From Mesorhizobium sp. (GTDB lineage Bacteria; Pseudomonadota; Alphaproteobacteria; Rhizobiales; Rhizobiaceae), in the NCBI GenBank assembly GCA_004020315.1, contig SAQG01000007.1, positions 115,051-179,050 on the forward strand: a DNA stretch of 64,000 bases, written 5' to 3'. Positions 62,865-64,000 of this stretch are shown one piece after another (position 1 is the first letter of the stretch; every line of letters begins with the position of its first letter). Under the pieces are notes generated by a model. The model made no database searches. It was given only the letters and a program-made list of their open reading frames with translations, and was not told the DNA's origin. The position numbers and the translations under genes are program-made.

Positions 62865-62933
62865 ATGCGAAGATTGATCTTGATAGCAATGTGTCTCGCC
62901 ACCGCAACAGCCGCTAACGCCCACGATCGGTAG
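62865..62933 (+). CDS. 22-residue mini-ORF that is only a signal peptide
   Basis: The ATG at 62865 has GAGG seven bases upstream. The product, MRRLILIAMCLATATAANAH plus two residues, has the basic end, hydrophobic core and Ala-rich cleavage region of a signal peptide, then stops. It is either the remnant of an exported protein cut short by a stop, or a true tiny membrane peptide or leader peptide. Confidence 0.4.
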   Translation: MRRLILIAMCLATATAANAHDR

Positions 62934-63390
62934 GAAGACAAGATTGACCGCACACGAAATTTAAGTGTTGCAGTGGTTCTGATTGCCGCGGTCCTCGGTG
63001 CGGTCCAGGGTAGACGGTGGTTACACTTACTTGCCGCATAGTTTCACCACGGGCCGTGTACAGGAATCCCTGACGACCAATACCATATCTGCGAGAGTAT
63101 CTACGTCGTAACTAATCAGCTTTATCTGCGTTGCTTTTTAGCACCTCGTGTCACAGTCTCTCTACTTCTCCCACGTTAAGTCACCAAGCGGAACATTAGC
63201 GTTGCTATGCGGCGTTGCCGCGGCCAGCTATTTTGTACCGCTACCCCTTCCCCAGGGCAGAATGAGACCATTGGATATTTGAGTCCGGCCCCGATGACGC
63301 CAGACGCTCTCGACAACAGACCAGCAGCGACTGCCGTGGAACCTTTCAAAGCCGCATGGCTTGTCCCTTCTTCATGGAAGGAGACGCGAA
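62934..63390. other. intergenic stretch without a recognisable gene
   Basis: These 457 bases are lower in GC than their surroundings and hold no open frame with start signal or family signature. GGAAC at 63190 and CGTT at 63213 lie 18 bases apart, one base too far for a good EcfG-type promoter. The YidB ribosome binding site closes the stretch. Confidence 0.5.
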
Positions 63391-63813
63391 ATGAGCCTTG
63401 ACATAGGAAAAGTCGCCATAGCCTTGCTCGGCCTGCTTGCCTACAAGAATAGGGACAAGATCGGCGAGTTAATCGCTGGTAGGAACTCGACGGATCCCAA
63501 AAGCGCTGGCTCCCCCGGCGGTCTCGGCGATATCCTGGACCGTCTCAGGAATGCGGGTGCGGGCGATCAGGTTGATTCTTGGGTCGGCACAGGATCAAAT
63601 CGCCCCGTTCAGCGTGACCAGGTTGAGAAAGCGATCGACCCGCAAACATTGAGCGATCTCGCGGAGCAAACCGGATTGTCCCGCGACGAACTTATCGACC
63701 GGCTCACAAGAGAACTGCCCGACGCGGTGGACAAGCTTACTCCCGACGGCCAGATGCCTGTGAGCAACGGTCCAAATCTCCTCGACGAGATACCAGGAGC
63801 TGGTCGCACTTAG
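63391..63813 (+). CDS. YidB family (DUF937-like) protein
   Basis: A 140-residue protein of the YidB family: KVAIALLGLLAYKNRDKIGE at the start, then GGLGDILDRLRNAGAGDQVD, SWVGTGSNRPVQRDQVEKAI, and a final LAEQTGLSRDELIDRLTREL with PDAVDKLTPDGQMP. This order of elements matches E. coli YidB. The function is unknown. The ATG at 63391 follows GGAAGGAGACGCGAA; an in-frame TTG at 63361 has no such site. Confidence 0.9.
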   Translation: MSLDIGKVAIALLGLLAYKNRDKIGELIAGRNSTDPKSAGSPGGLGDILDRLRNAGAGDQVDSWVGTGSNRPVQRDQVEKAIDPQTLSDLAEQTGLSRDELIDRLTRELPDAVDKLTPDGQMPVSNGPNLLDEIPGAGRT

Positions 63814-63831
63814 GGCCAGGCCGAAAATGAA

Positions 63832-63860
63832 AGCCCGCGACCTCCCGGAGGGCGCGGGCT
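63832..63860 (+). terminator. hairpin after the YidB-family gene
   Basis: AGCCCGCG (63832-63839) and CGCGGGCT (63853-63860) form a perfect 8-bp stem. The loop contains a second small CTCCCGGAG pairing. No T-tract follows, so termination may be partial or Rho-dependent. The last 140 bases of the window hold no visible gene. Confidence 0.55.
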
Positions 63861-64000
63861 GATCGGGCAATCCGATCGCACAGCATTTGCCTGCGAGAGC
63901 ATGCTGCAAAAATCCAAACTGTCGTCTAAGCCTTTGTTCCAAACAAAAAAGATCGGATGATTGGGGCTCCGGTGGCCTCCCTGCATGGGAGTAGCGGGAG

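Overview
The window looks like a chromosomal segment of a rhizobial alphaproteobacterium, most like Mesorhizobium. This rests on uniformly GC-rich coding sequence, an Entner-Doudoroff zwf-pgl-edd operon, a sitABCD operon beside a Fur/Mur-type regulator, aceA divergent from an ScfR-type regulator, a CtrA box in front of a very large PAS histidine kinase, a tRNA-His without G-1, phasin, and palindromic intergenic repeats of the kind common in Rhizobiales. The assignment is from gene content; no 16S or other marker RNA is present.

Layout. 1-5.1 kb: small stress-type genes (DUF1236, transglutaminase-like, DUF3606-like, CsbD, YihY, a membrane protein). 5.2-7.8 kb: an SDR remnant, a SAF-domain oxidoreductase and proC. 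7.8-24.4 kb: an exopolysaccharide locus (polymerase/ligase, GT2, GT4, GT26, DUF6492 protein, flippase, Wzz/GumC copolymerase) split in the middle by an IS91-type element (tyrosine recombinase plus HUH transposase) and by a cargo-like block encoding a SAM-cyclase-ATPase regulator, an NTF2-like protein and a decayed YCII-like gene. 24.5-28.2 kb: folD, a GlxA-type regulator and a secreted VWA protein. 28.3-32.4 kb: zwf-pgl-edd, with two adjacent dyads in its promoter. 32.7-37.8 kb: an SDR, an SH3 protein, and a gamma-glutamylputrescine oxidase and synthetase pair. Between that pair sits a four-helix-bundle gene bounded by inverted arrays of a GTAGGG-type octamer.

37.9-43.6 kb: a HAD hydrolase, sitABCD, the Fur/Mur-like gene and a degenerate receiver protein, a 56-bp piece of which also lies before sitA. 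43.8-48.2 kb: a small conserved protein, aceA, the ScfR-like regulator sharing repeated operators with aceA, and a DMT transporter. 48.5-52.7 kb: potFGHI polyamine uptake. 52.7-61.5 kb: an AsmA protein, acetoacetyl-CoA synthetase, a probable sRNA, the 1224-residue histidine kinase and a phasin. 61.5-64 kb: a second sRNA with three identical anti-Shine-Dalgarno loops, tRNA-His, about 1.4 kb with few genes, and a YidB-family gene.

How the genes fit together. Putrescine imported by PotFGHI would enter the gamma-glutamyl pathway of the synthetase and oxidase. Zwf, Pgl and Edd oxidise glucose-6-phosphate into the Entner-Doudoroff route. Acetoacetyl-CoA synthetase, phasin and the glyoxylate-cycle enzyme AceA point to polyhydroxybutyrate and acetyl-CoA turnover. 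The strongest candidates for undescribed biology are the two structured sRNAs, the octamer-bounded four-helix cassette, the Tyr-rich kinase-less copolymerase, and several unassigned operator arrays (34.5, 38.8, 45.5 and 32.4 kb).
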